Source of the DNA: Poseidonibacter lekithochrous
GTDB lineage: Bacteria > Campylobacterota > Campylobacteria > Campylobacterales > Arcobacteraceae
Direction of reading: 5' to 3'
DNA length: 64,000 nucleotides
Assembly: GCF_013283835.1 (NCBI RefSeq)
Contig: NZ_CP054052.1
Span: forward strand, 620,001-684,000
A program made the position numbers and the translations under genes. Below, piece after piece: positions 16,009 to 24,900 of this stretch. Below the pieces are notes generated by a model. That model was not told the DNA's origin. It made no database searches and worked only from the letters and a program-made list of their open reading frames with translations. Each line of letters begins with the position of its first letter. Positions within the stretch are counted from its first letter, which is position 1.

Positions 16009-17921
16009 TTTATCTCCTTAAAAGTATATGTAAAGGAAGCCCAGTTTTCACCAGATTGTAATTGAATACCAACATTCTCTTCACTACAAATACGCTTTAC
16101 TAAATTTAATCCAAGACCGAAACCTTCTTGTACATTAGTCTCTTCTCTATAATACTCTTCAAATATTTTTTGTTGGTCAAGTATTTGTTTAGATTTACTC
16201 TCAATTATGAAGTTGCAATCTTGATTTATAATATTAAGACTTACATATATTACTTCATTAGCTAAAGTATATTTAATTGCATTTGTTAGATTATTATCAA
16301 CAATTCTTTGTAATTTAGTCTCATTAAAGTTTATTATAATTTCATCATTTGAAGCTTTAAAATTAAAAGTAGATTTAAATTTAATAGCAGATTGAGAAAA
16401 GAAATCAATTCTAGATCTTACAAAATCAACTAGGTCAATTTCATGTACTGCTTCATTTACTTGATCTTTTTTAATTAAATAAGATAAATCATCATATATA
16501 CTAGAAACATTTTTTAGTGCAACTTCTATATTTGAAAGAAATTTATTTTTTCCATGTTGTATTTCAAACATTTCAATATTTCCCATTATTATTGATAGTG
16601 GGGTATTTGTTTCATGCACAGCATGTTTTAAAAACTGCTTTTGAGAGTTTAATAAGTTTTGAGCATAAATCTTACCTTTTTCTAACTCTTTGGATTGGTC
16701 ATTATAATCATTTGATGATTGCTGTATTAAATGTGTTAATGCTTGTAGGCTTCTTGCATGTTCACTAATACTTGTAGTTTCATTAGATATTTCGCAAGAA
16801 TTTTTATCAAAACTCTCATTACAATCTTCTTCACTTAAAGCAACAATAGTCAAGGTTTGGTTTAATAACTCATTATGTCCATCTTTATGGTAAAACTCCC
16901 CATAAGTAAAGAATCCAGAAGTTGGAGCAATATCAGAGAAAGGTTTTATTTCAATATCAATCATACTTGGCATATATCTTCTTCTTGCCATACATGAATA
17001 TATGAAGAAAGATTCAGCTTTTTGAATATTACAATGTTCAAATAAAGATTCAACAGGATTATTCATAATAAGTTCAACATTACCAAATCCTAGTTTTACC
17101 ACATCTCCTTTATATAAGTTGCCTGCAAAACTAAGACTTCCATCTTTATGTTTTTTTATAACAGCTCTTGCAATTGGAAGATTATTCCTTTTTACTATTA
17201 AAGGAAATTCAATGCCAGTTGCTGGAAGTGCTTTTGCTACATACTCTCCTAAGTACTTCTCATAAAAGTCTAAAGGTTTCATTCCTGATATCTCATATAC
17301 TCTATTATCTTTTACTTTATCTATTGTATGTTCAATACCAATAGGTGACCAATTAAAGTTATAAGCATTCTGTGCTTTTAAAGTATTAGAGTTTAAAGCA
17401 ACAGCAACTGCTCCATTTGTTAATATCTTATCTTGTGAAGAGATGAATGTCTGTTTGAAGTTTGCGTTGTCTCCTGCCATTCCTCCTGACACAGGTACTG
17501 TATTATTAACAGCTTCAATACCTTTTAGAAAAGCTTCTCCATTTGTTTTAGCACCATCAGTGAATGTTATAAGAAGTTTAGTATCTTCTTGGCATAACTC
17601 TTTTGCTAGGTCATATCCATTTTTAAAAGAGTCTTTATTTTTTACAAAATATGTTTTTAGACTAGTGTTTTTAAAAACAGATATAGAGATAATAGTTTTT
17701 TTTGTAGATACTTGATCATTATTAATTTCACCATCTGTTGATGAACCTATACATATAGATTGAGGAAGTTCTTCTATTAGTGTATTTATAATATTTTGTA
17801 AAATGGATTTTTTACTTCCGCAAAATACTTGTATAAGTACAGATTTTTCGTTTTTAAATAATGAAAAGTCTATTAATTCTGTTAATGACTGTTGTTTTAA
17901 TGTATAGTTAAATGTCTTCAT
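16005..17921 (-). CDS. FIST-domain sensor histidine kinase
   Basis: A 638-residue cytoplasmic kinase from the ATG at 17921. The first about 370 residues are FIST_N plus FIST_C sensor domains (FCGSKKSILQNIINTLIEEL, SICIGSSTDGEI, TFTDGAKTNGEAFLKGIEAV, PVSGGMAGDN, SCMARR). A coiled stretch follows, then HisKA with H436 in HAVHETNTPLS, and an ATPase domain with NNLTNAIKYT and GFGLGLNLVKRI. No membrane segment is seen. FIST domains are thought to sense small ligands. An upstream in-frame ATG at 18008 would add 29 basic residues with no family match. The box TACAAT lies 5 bases before the chosen ATG, suggesting a leaderless message. Confidence 0.88.
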   Translation of the reverse strand: MKTFNYTLKQQSLTELIDFSLFKNEKSVLIQVFCGSKKSILQNIINTLIEELPQSICIGSSTDGEINNDQVSTKKTIISISVFKNTSLKTYFVKNKDSFKNGYDLAKELCQEDTKLLITFTDGAKTNGEAFLKGIEAVNNTVPVSGGMAGDNANFKQTFISSQDKILTNGAVAVALNSNTLKAQNAYNFNWSPIGIEHTIDKVKDNRVYEISGMKPLDFYEKYLGEYVAKALPATGIEFPLIVKRNNLPIARAVIKKHKDGSLSFAGNLYKGDVVKLGFGNVELIMNNPVESLFEHCNIQKAESFFIYSCMARRRYMPSMIDIEIKPFSDIAPTSGFFTYGEFYHKDGHNELLNQTLTIVALSEEDCNESFDKNSCEISNETTSISEHARSLQALTHLIQQSSNDYNDQSKELEKGKIYAQNLLNSQKQFLKHAVHETNTPLSIIMGNIEMFEIQHGKNKFLSNIEVALKNVSSIYDDLSYLIKKDQVNEAVHEIDLVDFVRSRIDFFSQSAIKFKSTFNFKASNDEIIINFNETKLQRIVDNNLTNAIKYTLANEVIYVSLNIINQDCNFIIESKSKQILDQQKIFEEYYREETNVQEGFGLGLNLVKRICSEENVGIQLQSGENWASFTYTFKEIK

Positions 17922-18011
17922 AAAATATTGTAACACAGAAATTAAAATTTTCGAAGTTTTTTTTGCCTTAAAAGGTCGAAAAATTGGTAATTCCTTACGA
18001 AAAAACACAGC

Positions 18012-18065
18012 GCTATACTCATGCTATATTTGGGCTATAATTAGGCTATAAATGTCATGTAAACT
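18012..18065 (+). promoter_or_regulatory. Promoter P7 with four tandem heptamers (aldehyde dehydrogenase)
   Basis: Heptamers at 18012 (GCTATAC), 18023 (GCTATAT), 18034 (GCTATAA) and 18045 (GCTATAA), each exactly 11 bp apart, end at 18051. After 8 bases comes TAAACT (18060-18065) as a weak -10. The untranslated leader to 18142 is about 70 bases. Confidence 0.82.
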
Positions 18066-18141
18066 TTCAGTAAGCAAAAAATATAGCGCTTTTAAATAGC
18101 ATATATTTTTTAGAAAAAATAATTAATTAAAAGGAATAAAC

Positions 18142-19659
18142 ATGTCAACAGAAGAAAAAGTATTACCATTAGCAAAACCAGAGTATAAAGCACAATATGA
18201 AAACTTTATTGGTGGTGAGTGGGTAGCTCCTACAAGTAATGAGTATTTTGATAACGTTTCTCCAGTAGATGGTGAAGTTTTATCTAGAATTCCTAGATCA
18301 AATGAAGCTGATGTAGATGCAGCAGTAGATGCAGCATCTGCAGCTTTTGAAACTTTCAAACATTCAACTGTTATTGAAAGATCAACTATGTTAAATAAAG
18401 TTGCTGATGCAATTGAAGCTAACTTAGAAGCTTTAGCAATGGCTGAAACTTTAGATAATGGTAAAGCTATTAGAGAAACAATGGCAGCTGATGTTCCTTT
18501 AGTTATTGATCACTTTAGATATTTTGCATCAGTAATCAGATCTGAGTCTGGAACTGTTTCTGATTTAGATGAAAATACAATTTCTCAAGAAATTCATGAG
18601 CCTTTAGGTGTTGTTGCTCAAATTATTCCATGGAACTTCCCATTATTAATGGCAGCATGGAAAATTGCTCCTGCATTAGCAGCTGGTAATACAGTAGTAT
18701 TAAAACCTGCATCTGCAACTCCACAATCAATTTTAGTATTAATGGAAACTATTCAAAATGTTCTTCCAAAAGGTTTAGTAAACATTATTAATGGTTCAGG
18801 TGGAAAAATTGGTAAACACTTATCAACTCACCCAGATGTTAAAAAAGTAGGATTCACAGGTGAAACTACAACTGGTCAATTAATTATGCAATATGCAACT
18901 GAAAATATCATTCCTTCAACTTTAGAACTTGGTGGTAAATCTCCAAATATCTTCATGGAATCAATTATGGATGCTGATGATGAATTCTTTGATAAAGCAA
19001 TCGAAGGTTTAGTATTATTCGCATTTAACTCAGGGGAAGTTTGTACTTGTCCTTCAAGAGCATTAATTCAAGAATCAATTTATGAACCATTTATGAAAAG
19101 AGTACTTGAAAGAGTTGCTGCTATTAAATTAGGTGATCCTTTAAATCCAACTTGTATGATGGGTGCACAAGCATCTACTTCTCAAAAAGAGAAGATCTTA
19201 GAATACATTAAAATTGGTAAAGACGAAGGTGCTGAATTATTATGTGGTGGAGATGCTTACGATAGTGCTGAACATCCAAATGGTAACTATATCCAACCTA
19301 CATTATTCAAAGGTCACAATAAGATGAGAATCTTCCAAGAAGAGATTTTTGGACCAGTACTTGCTGTTACAACTTTCAAAACTGAAGAAGAAGCATTAGA
19401 AATTGCAAATGATACTATCTACGGATTAGGTTCAGGTGTATGGTCAAGAGATGCTCACCAATTACATAAATTCTCTAGAGGAATCGAAGCTGGTAGAGTT
19501 TGGGTAAATTGTTACCACATGTACCCATCACATGCATCATTTGGTGGATACAAAAAATCAGGTATCGGTAGAGAAACTCATATGATGATGTTAAACTCTT
19601 ACAGACACACAAAAAATATTTTAACTTCTTACTCAAAAGATGCATTAGGTTTCTTCTAG
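18142..19659 (+). CDS. exaC: NAD-dependent aldehyde dehydrogenase (ExaC/AldB type)
   Basis: A 505-residue cytosolic aldehyde dehydrogenase, the second step of alcohol oxidation (acetaldehyde or a similar aldehyde to acid). The NAD-site stretch is IIPWNFPLLMAAWKIAPALA, the general base Glu is in LELGGKSPN and the catalytic Cys is C301 in GEVCTC. The N-terminal KPEYKAQYENFIGGEWVAP and the C-terminal RHTKNILTSYSKDALGFF are typical of the ExaC/AldB group that travels with DUF779. It is controlled by the largest operator in the island. The start ATG follows AAAAGGAAT. Confidence 0.93.
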   Translation: MSTEEKVLPLAKPEYKAQYENFIGGEWVAPTSNEYFDNVSPVDGEVLSRIPRSNEADVDAAVDAASAAFETFKHSTVIERSTMLNKVADAIEANLEALAMAETLDNGKAIRETMAADVPLVIDHFRYFASVIRSESGTVSDLDENTISQEIHEPLGVVAQIIPWNFPLLMAAWKIAPALAAGNTVVLKPASATPQSILVLMETIQNVLPKGLVNIINGSGGKIGKHLSTHPDVKKVGFTGETTTGQLIMQYATENIIPSTLELGGKSPNIFMESIMDADDEFFDKAIEGLVLFAFNSGEVCTCPSRALIQESIYEPFMKRVLERVAAIKLGDPLNPTCMMGAQASTSQKEKILEYIKIGKDEGAELLCGGDAYDSAEHPNGNYIQPTLFKGHNKMRIFQEEIFGPVLAVTTFKTEEEALEIANDTIYGLGSGVWSRDAHQLHKFSRGIEAGRVWVNCYHMYPSHASFGGYKKSGIGRETHMMMLNSYRHTKNILTSYSKDALGFF

Positions 19660-19688
19660 GAAGTATTGTTATATCAAAAATAAAAATC

Positions 19689-19722
19689 AAACTTGTGAAA
19701 TGCCTCCCTTTTTCACAAGTTT
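19689..19722. repeat. Hairpin between aldehyde dehydrogenase and DUF779
   Basis: A perfect 12-bp inverted repeat (19689-19700 with 19711-19722) with a 10-base loop. There is no T run after it, so it is more likely an RNA stabiliser or processing site than a full terminator. Confidence 0.65.
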
Positions 19723-19736
19723 AAAAAGGTGAAATT

Positions 19737-20105
19737 ATGGCAACACAAAGACTGGCTGTTACTGAAGACGCAGCTTTAGTAATAGAGAGATTAAAAGAGG
19801 AAAGTGGTCCTCTTGTTTTTAATCAAAGTGGTGGTTGTTGTGATGGAACCGCTCCTATGTGTTATGAAAAAAGTGATTTTTACGTACCTTCAAGAAATGT
19901 AAAATTAGGTGAGATTTGTGGATGTGAATTTTTCATGGACAAAGATCAATTCGAGTATTTTAAACATTCTCATATAACAATAGATGTAAAAAAAGAGACA
20001 GCCTTTGGTAATTCATTTTCCCTTGAAATAGATCTAGGCTATCAATTTATTACAAAATCTAGAATATTTACAGATGAAGAGTATGCTAATTTAGAAATAA
20101 AATAG
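19737..20105 (+). CDS. DUF779 family protein
   Basis: A 122-residue protein of the DUF779 family, which is regularly encoded next to ExaC/AldB aldehyde dehydrogenases. Characteristic parts are LVFNQSGGCCDGTAPMCYEK (adjacent cysteines and a third Cys), LGEICGCEFFM and SLEIDLGYQFITKSRIFTDE. The cysteines could hold a metal or help protect or activate the dehydrogenase, but no function is established that I can name. It has its own AAAAGGTG site and lies 77 bases after the dehydrogenase, separated by a hairpin. Confidence 0.88.
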   Translation: MATQRLAVTEDAALVIERLKEESGPLVFNQSGGCCDGTAPMCYEKSDFYVPSRNVKLGEICGCEFFMDKDQFEYFKHSHITIDVKKETAFGNSFSLEIDLGYQFITKSRIFTDEEYANLEIK

Positions 20106-20122
20106 TTTGAACTCATTTAAAT

Positions 20123-20161
20123 AAAAAAGGATCAAAGACTGCATATCTTTGATCCTTTTTT
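20123..20161. terminator. Bidirectional terminator
   Basis: A perfect 16-bp stem (20123-20138 with 20146-20161) with A-run and T-run flanks and a 7-base loop, between the convergent DUF779 and exbD genes. It closes the PQQ island. Confidence 0.92.
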
Positions 20162-20167
20162 TATGTC

Positions 20168-20563
20168 TTACTTTTTCTCTTTATCTTGGTTAGTTATTAA
20201 GGCTAAGTTTGTTAAATCATATTTTTGTAATAAATCAAGTACTTTAATTACTCTTTCGTATTCAACTTTTTTATCAATTCGAACTATTACTGCTTTTTGT
20301 TTATTTTCAATTGCTTTTAGATTATCTTCTAGTGATTCAAATGATACTTCAATACCTTTGATTGCAAGTTTGTTTTTATTAAGTTCAATAAAAACTTGTT
20401 CTTCATCTACTTTCATCTCTTTTGCATTTGCATTAGGTAGGTCTAAAATCAAAGCTAATTCATCTTTTTTAAATACAGAAGTTACCATAAAAAATAGAAG
20501 TAAAATAAACACAACATCAATAATAGGTGTTAAGTCTAATCCTAATGGTTCTCTTCTTTTCAT
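20168..20563 (-). CDS. exbD: ExbD/TolR-family biopolymer transport protein
   Basis: A 131-residue inner-membrane protein with one helix near the N-terminus (LTPIIDVVFILLLFFMVTSV), including the essential Asp of the helix, and a periplasmic domain ending VLDLLQKYDLTNLALITNQ. It works with the ExbB-type partner encoded just upstream, using the proton gradient to drive TonB or Tol functions. The two genes abut (stop to start). TolR is a possible alternative, but no tolA or tolB is beside it. Confidence 0.88.
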   Translation of the reverse strand: MKRREPLGLDLTPIIDVVFILLLFFMVTSVFKKDELALILDLPNANAKEMKVDEEQVFIELNKNKLAIKGIEVSFESLEDNLKAIENKQKAVIVRIDKKVEYERVIKVLDLLQKYDLTNLALITNQDKEKK

Positions 20564-21040
20564 TTATTTATCACCAATCTCTTTTTTGGCTTTTAACTCA
20601 ATAGAATCAAGTTGAGAAATAAAGTGATTATAAGCTAAGTGATGAGGTATTGCAACTATTAATCCTGTGATAGTTGTAATAAGAGCAATAGCTATACCAT
20701 TTGAGAAGATTGTTGGATCTCCTAGCCCACTTTTAGAAATAGCTTCAAAAGACTTATAAACACCAATTACTGTTCCTAATAGACCTAATAGCGGAGCAAC
20801 AGTAGCTATGTTTTTAATATAAGTAAGTCCAGTCTCAAGTTTTTTCACTTCATACTCTATTTGAGCGTATGTTGAACTTTGGGCATTTGTTTCAAGTTTT
20901 TGTTTGATTTTATTAATCATTGCATTTTTTCTAGGTAGGGTGAATAACTTCCATAAAATAATAGTAAATCCTATAACATTTAAAGCAATTAGAATATATA
21001 CAAGTATTCCGCCTTTATCAATGTATTCCATTAAATCCAT
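20564..21040 (-). CDS. exbB: ExbB/TolQ-family proton channel
   Basis: A 158-residue MotA/TolQ/ExbB-type protein with three membrane segments. YIDKGGILVYILIALNVIGF is the first helix; the core LTYIKNIATVAPLLGLLGTV and SNGIAIALITTITGLIVAIP is diagnostic. It is shorter than classic ExbB, as is usual in Campylobacterota. It is the first gene of the exbB-exbD pair. TonB is not nearby. Confidence 0.88.
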   Translation of the reverse strand: MDLMEYIDKGGILVYILIALNVIGFTIILWKLFTLPRKNAMINKIKQKLETNAQSSTYAQIEYEVKKLETGLTYIKNIATVAPLLGLLGTVIGVYKSFEAISKSGLGDPTIFSNGIAIALITTITGLIVAIPHHLAYNHFISQLDSIELKAKKEIGDK

Positions 21041-21093
21041 AAATACCCCATTTAATTTTTTTATAATTGTACTAAACTTTTATTAATAGATGG

Positions 21094-21105
21094 TACAATT
21101 TCCTA
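21094..21105 (+). promoter_or_regulatory. Probable leaderless promoter of the PLP enzyme gene
   Basis: TACAAT at 21094-21099 lies only 5 bases before the ATG at 21105, so transcription would begin at or near the start codon. No Shine-Dalgarno is present. Confidence 0.5.
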
Positions 21106-21968
21106 TGACATATACTAATTCTCCAATAGAAAAAATAAATTTTAATAATCATGAAATATTTGTAAAAAGAGATGATTTATTAGATGTAGATTTCTCAGGT
21201 AATAAAGCAAGAAAGTTTTATTACTTTTTAAAACATGATTTTCCTAATATTACAAAAATAGTATCCCACGGTTCAGCCCAATCAAATGCAATGTATTCTT
21301 TAAGTGTATTATGTAAATTAAGAGGTTGGAAGTTTGATTATTATGTAGATCATATAGCTTCTTATATCAAAGAATCTCCAAGTGGAAACTATAAAGAATC
21401 TTTGAAAAACGGTATGAATATTCATGAAGAAGAATTCCCCAAACAATTAGATGAAAATACTATGTTTATTAATGAAGGGGGAGCTTTAAAAGAGGCTCAA
21501 TATGGTTTAGAGGTTTTAGCTCAAGAGATTATCACTTGGGCAGAACAAAACTCACACGAAAATCTAAAAGTATTTTTACCCTCAGGCACAGGAACAACGG
21601 CACTTTTTTTACAAAAGTTTTTGCCTTTTCCTGTATTAACTTGTGCTTGTGTAGGAGATGAAAAGTATTTAGAAAAACAATTTAATGACTTAGAAAAAAC
21701 AAATCATCCTATAATTTTACAAAGAAAAAAGAAATATCATTTTGGAAAATTATATAAAGAGTTTTATGAAACACATAAAGATTTATTAGAACAAACAAAT
21801 ATAGAATTTGATTTTTTATATGATTCACTGGGCTTTATAGTATTAGAGGATTATCTTAATAGTTTAGAAGATAATAATTCAAAGATTTTATATATACATC
21901 AAGGTGGAATTTTAGGGAATATTTCTATGCTTGAGAGATACAAACATAAATATGAAAAAGAAGTATAA
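21105..21968 (+). CDS. PLP-dependent ACC deaminase / D-cysteine desulfhydrase family protein
   Basis: A 287-residue fold-type II PLP enzyme. The PLP lysine lies in FSGNKARK, followed by VSHGSAQSNAMYSLSVLCKL; LPSGTGTTALFL is the phosphate-binding loop. The C-terminal IHQGG is typical. It is shorter than true ACC deaminases and the substrate is uncertain (D-cysteine, ACC or a related amino acid). An upstream ATG at 21090 is in frame, but it precedes the -10 box TACAAT, so the ATG at 21105 fits better. Confidence 0.82.
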   Translation: MTYTNSPIEKINFNNHEIFVKRDDLLDVDFSGNKARKFYYFLKHDFPNITKIVSHGSAQSNAMYSLSVLCKLRGWKFDYYVDHIASYIKESPSGNYKESLKNGMNIHEEEFPKQLDENTMFINEGGALKEAQYGLEVLAQEIITWAEQNSHENLKVFLPSGTGTTALFLQKFLPFPVLTCACVGDEKYLEKQFNDLEKTNHPIILQRKKKYHFGKLYKEFYETHKDLLEQTNIEFDFLYDSLGFIVLEDYLNSLEDNNSKILYIHQGGILGNISMLERYKHKYEKEV

Positions 21969-21987
21969 TTACTTCTTTTTTATATAA

Positions 21988-24900
21988 TTAGAAGTTTTTA
22001 CAAAACTCTATAAAGTCATCTTTTTTTAAGGCTTTTGAGTATAACCAACCTTGTATTTCATCACAATTTTGTGAAGCTAAGAACTCTTCTTGTTCTTTAT
22101 TTTCAACACCTTCTGCAATTACTCTAAGTTCAAGTCCTTTTGCTAGGGCAATTACTGTTTTTGCAATGGCAATATCTTTATAGTTATTTGGTAATTCATC
22201 TACAAAAGATTTATCAATTTTTAGTTTATCAATAGGAAATTGTTTAATATAATTCAGTGATGAATAACCTGTTCCAAAATCGTCAATAGATAAACTAACT
22301 CCAATTTTCTTAAGTTCTTTGAACATTGCTATTGATTTTTCAACATCTTCCATAATAAATGTTTCTGTAACTTCAACTTCAAGGTATTTAGGTTCAACAT
22401 TGTATTTATTTAAAGTATTAACTATAGTTTTTGTAATCTCACTATGTTTAATTTGTTCCCCTGAAATATTTACAGCAATTTTACCATTTTTAAAAATATT
22501 TAAAGAGTGTAGTTTTTTAATAAAAGCACAAGACTCATCTAAAATGTATTCTCCTAAAGGAATAATTAGTTTATTATCCTCTGCATGTGGAATAAAATTA
22601 ATTGGTGATAACACGCCTAAGTCTTTGTGATTCCATCTAACAAGAGCTTCTGCACCTATTAGTTTTTTTGTTTTTGTATCAATTTGTGGTTGGAAATATA
22701 CTTCAAATTCTTTATTTTTTATTGCATTTTTTATCTCTTGTTTCATTAATACTTTTTCAAATATTTCAGAAGTCATTTGATTTTTATAAAAATGAAATTG
22801 ATTTTTACCTGCTGCTTTAGCACTGTGCATTGCAGTATCTGCATGTTTAATTAAATCTTCATACGAAATACCATTATTAGGATATAAAGAGATACCAATA
22901 GTAATAGTAGTATCGAAAATATACTCTTCTAATTTTATAGGTTCTGTAAAATCTTGAATAATTTTTTGAGCAATTCTTTTTATATTTTCTTTATTTACAT
23001 TTTCAATTACTATTACAAATTCATCCCCACCAATTCTAGAAATAGTATCTGCTTTTCTTACATTTTTTTGTAATCTTTGAGATACAAGATTAATGATTCT
23101 ATCTCCAATTGTATGACCATAAGAGTCATTTACTAATTTGAAGTTATCAATATCAATAAATAGTACAGCTAAACTTTGATGTTCAGTATTTGCTCTTTGA
23201 ATTGATTGTTCTAACCTTGCATTTAATAGAAGTTTATTAGGAAGATTTGTAAGAGGGTCATGGTGTGCTAAATACTCAATTTGTTCATCTGAATCTTTCA
23301 TTTTTGTAATATCTGAGAATATAGCTACATAATTAGTAATTTGTCCTTCTTTATTTGTAACGGTACTAATATTTAACCATTCAGCATAGATTTCACCATT
23401 CTTCTTTCTATTCCAGATTTCACCTTTGTAAAAACCATTTTTATTAATATCATCCCACATTTTTAAATAGAATTCTTGTGAGTTTTTACCTGATTTTAAA
23501 ATTTTTGGACTTTTCCCATAAATTTCACTTAGACTGTAACCTGTGATTTCAGTAAAAGATTTATTTACAGATACAACTTTATTTTTTTCATTGGTAATAA
23601 TAATACCTTCTGTTGTATTTTCAAATACAATATCTGAAAGAATTAATTCTTTTTTGATTTTTTCTTTTAGAGTAATATCTGTGATAAAACAGATGAAATA
23701 TTGAGCTTCATTTTGTTTGTTATAAGATAGTGATGCAGTTGTACTAACCCAAATAATTGAACCATCTTTTTTTACACATCTTTTTTTTAGATTTACATCT
23801 TTTACATCTTTATTTTTTAGTAAAGTATTGAATTTTTCATGTGTTAACTCTAAGTCTTCTTTATGTGTTAAATCAGAAATATTTCTATCTAATAAATTAT
23901 CTTTCTCATAAGCTAACAATTCACAGATTTTTTTATTAGCATCTAATACTTTATTATCTAGTGATATATGTACAATTCCAACACTATTTTGTTCAAATGT
24001 TTCATTATATTTATTGTTAATTTCATTTGTTTTATTTACTAGTTCAGAGATATTAGTAAATAAAAGTTTGATTATTGGGGTTTGAAGTATTTTTACATGT
24101 AATATTGTAAGTTGATAAATACTTCCATTTAATTCAATTGTTTGATCTTCAAAACTTTCATCATTTTGAATCTTTTCATAAATATTTTGCCATCTTTGTT
24201 TTGGAATTATTTTTGTTACATCATCATCAACTTTTAAATCAAAAAGTTTAGTGGCTTTTGAGTTAAACCAGCTTATTGTATGCTCTGTCTCATCATTGAT
24301 GAATACTTCAATAAGAGCTTCATTTAATGAATTAAAAGTCTTTTTTGCATCTGTTAGTTTTGATTCTAGGAATAATCCGTAGTTTCCTTTGATGTTATTT
24401 AGTAAATCTTTTGAAGTTACAATATAGTGATTATCTAAACCTTGATTATAAATTACAACTCTTCTGATATTATTTTTTTTCATTGCATTTACAATTTCAT
24501 ATACATAAGTTTCACTATCAAAAGTAATTACAGGTGCATGCATGTGTTTTTCAACACATTCATTTGTATTAACATGTTTTTGGGCTAGATCAATAATATC
24601 ACTTTCTGTGATTATTCCAACTGGAATGTCATTATTATAAATTAAAATTGAGCCAATATTATGTGAAGCCATTATCTCAATTGCTTCTTGAATTGTTGCA
24701 TCTTTTTCTACGTGTAAAACAAGATTTGAAGTTTTTACAATTTCTCTAATTCTAATATGAGATTTATAAATATCTTTGTCTAATTCATAAATAATTGTCT
24801 CTTGTAAAATACACCCTAAATAATTATTTTGTGAATCTGTAATGATTACTCTTCTGATATTATGATTAATCATCAATGATAAAATATAGTCAACTCTTCT

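Noticed and set aside
17922-18008. N-terminal extension of the FIST kinase
   Set aside because: The basic 29-residue extension has no family match, and a -10 box lies between the two possible starts.
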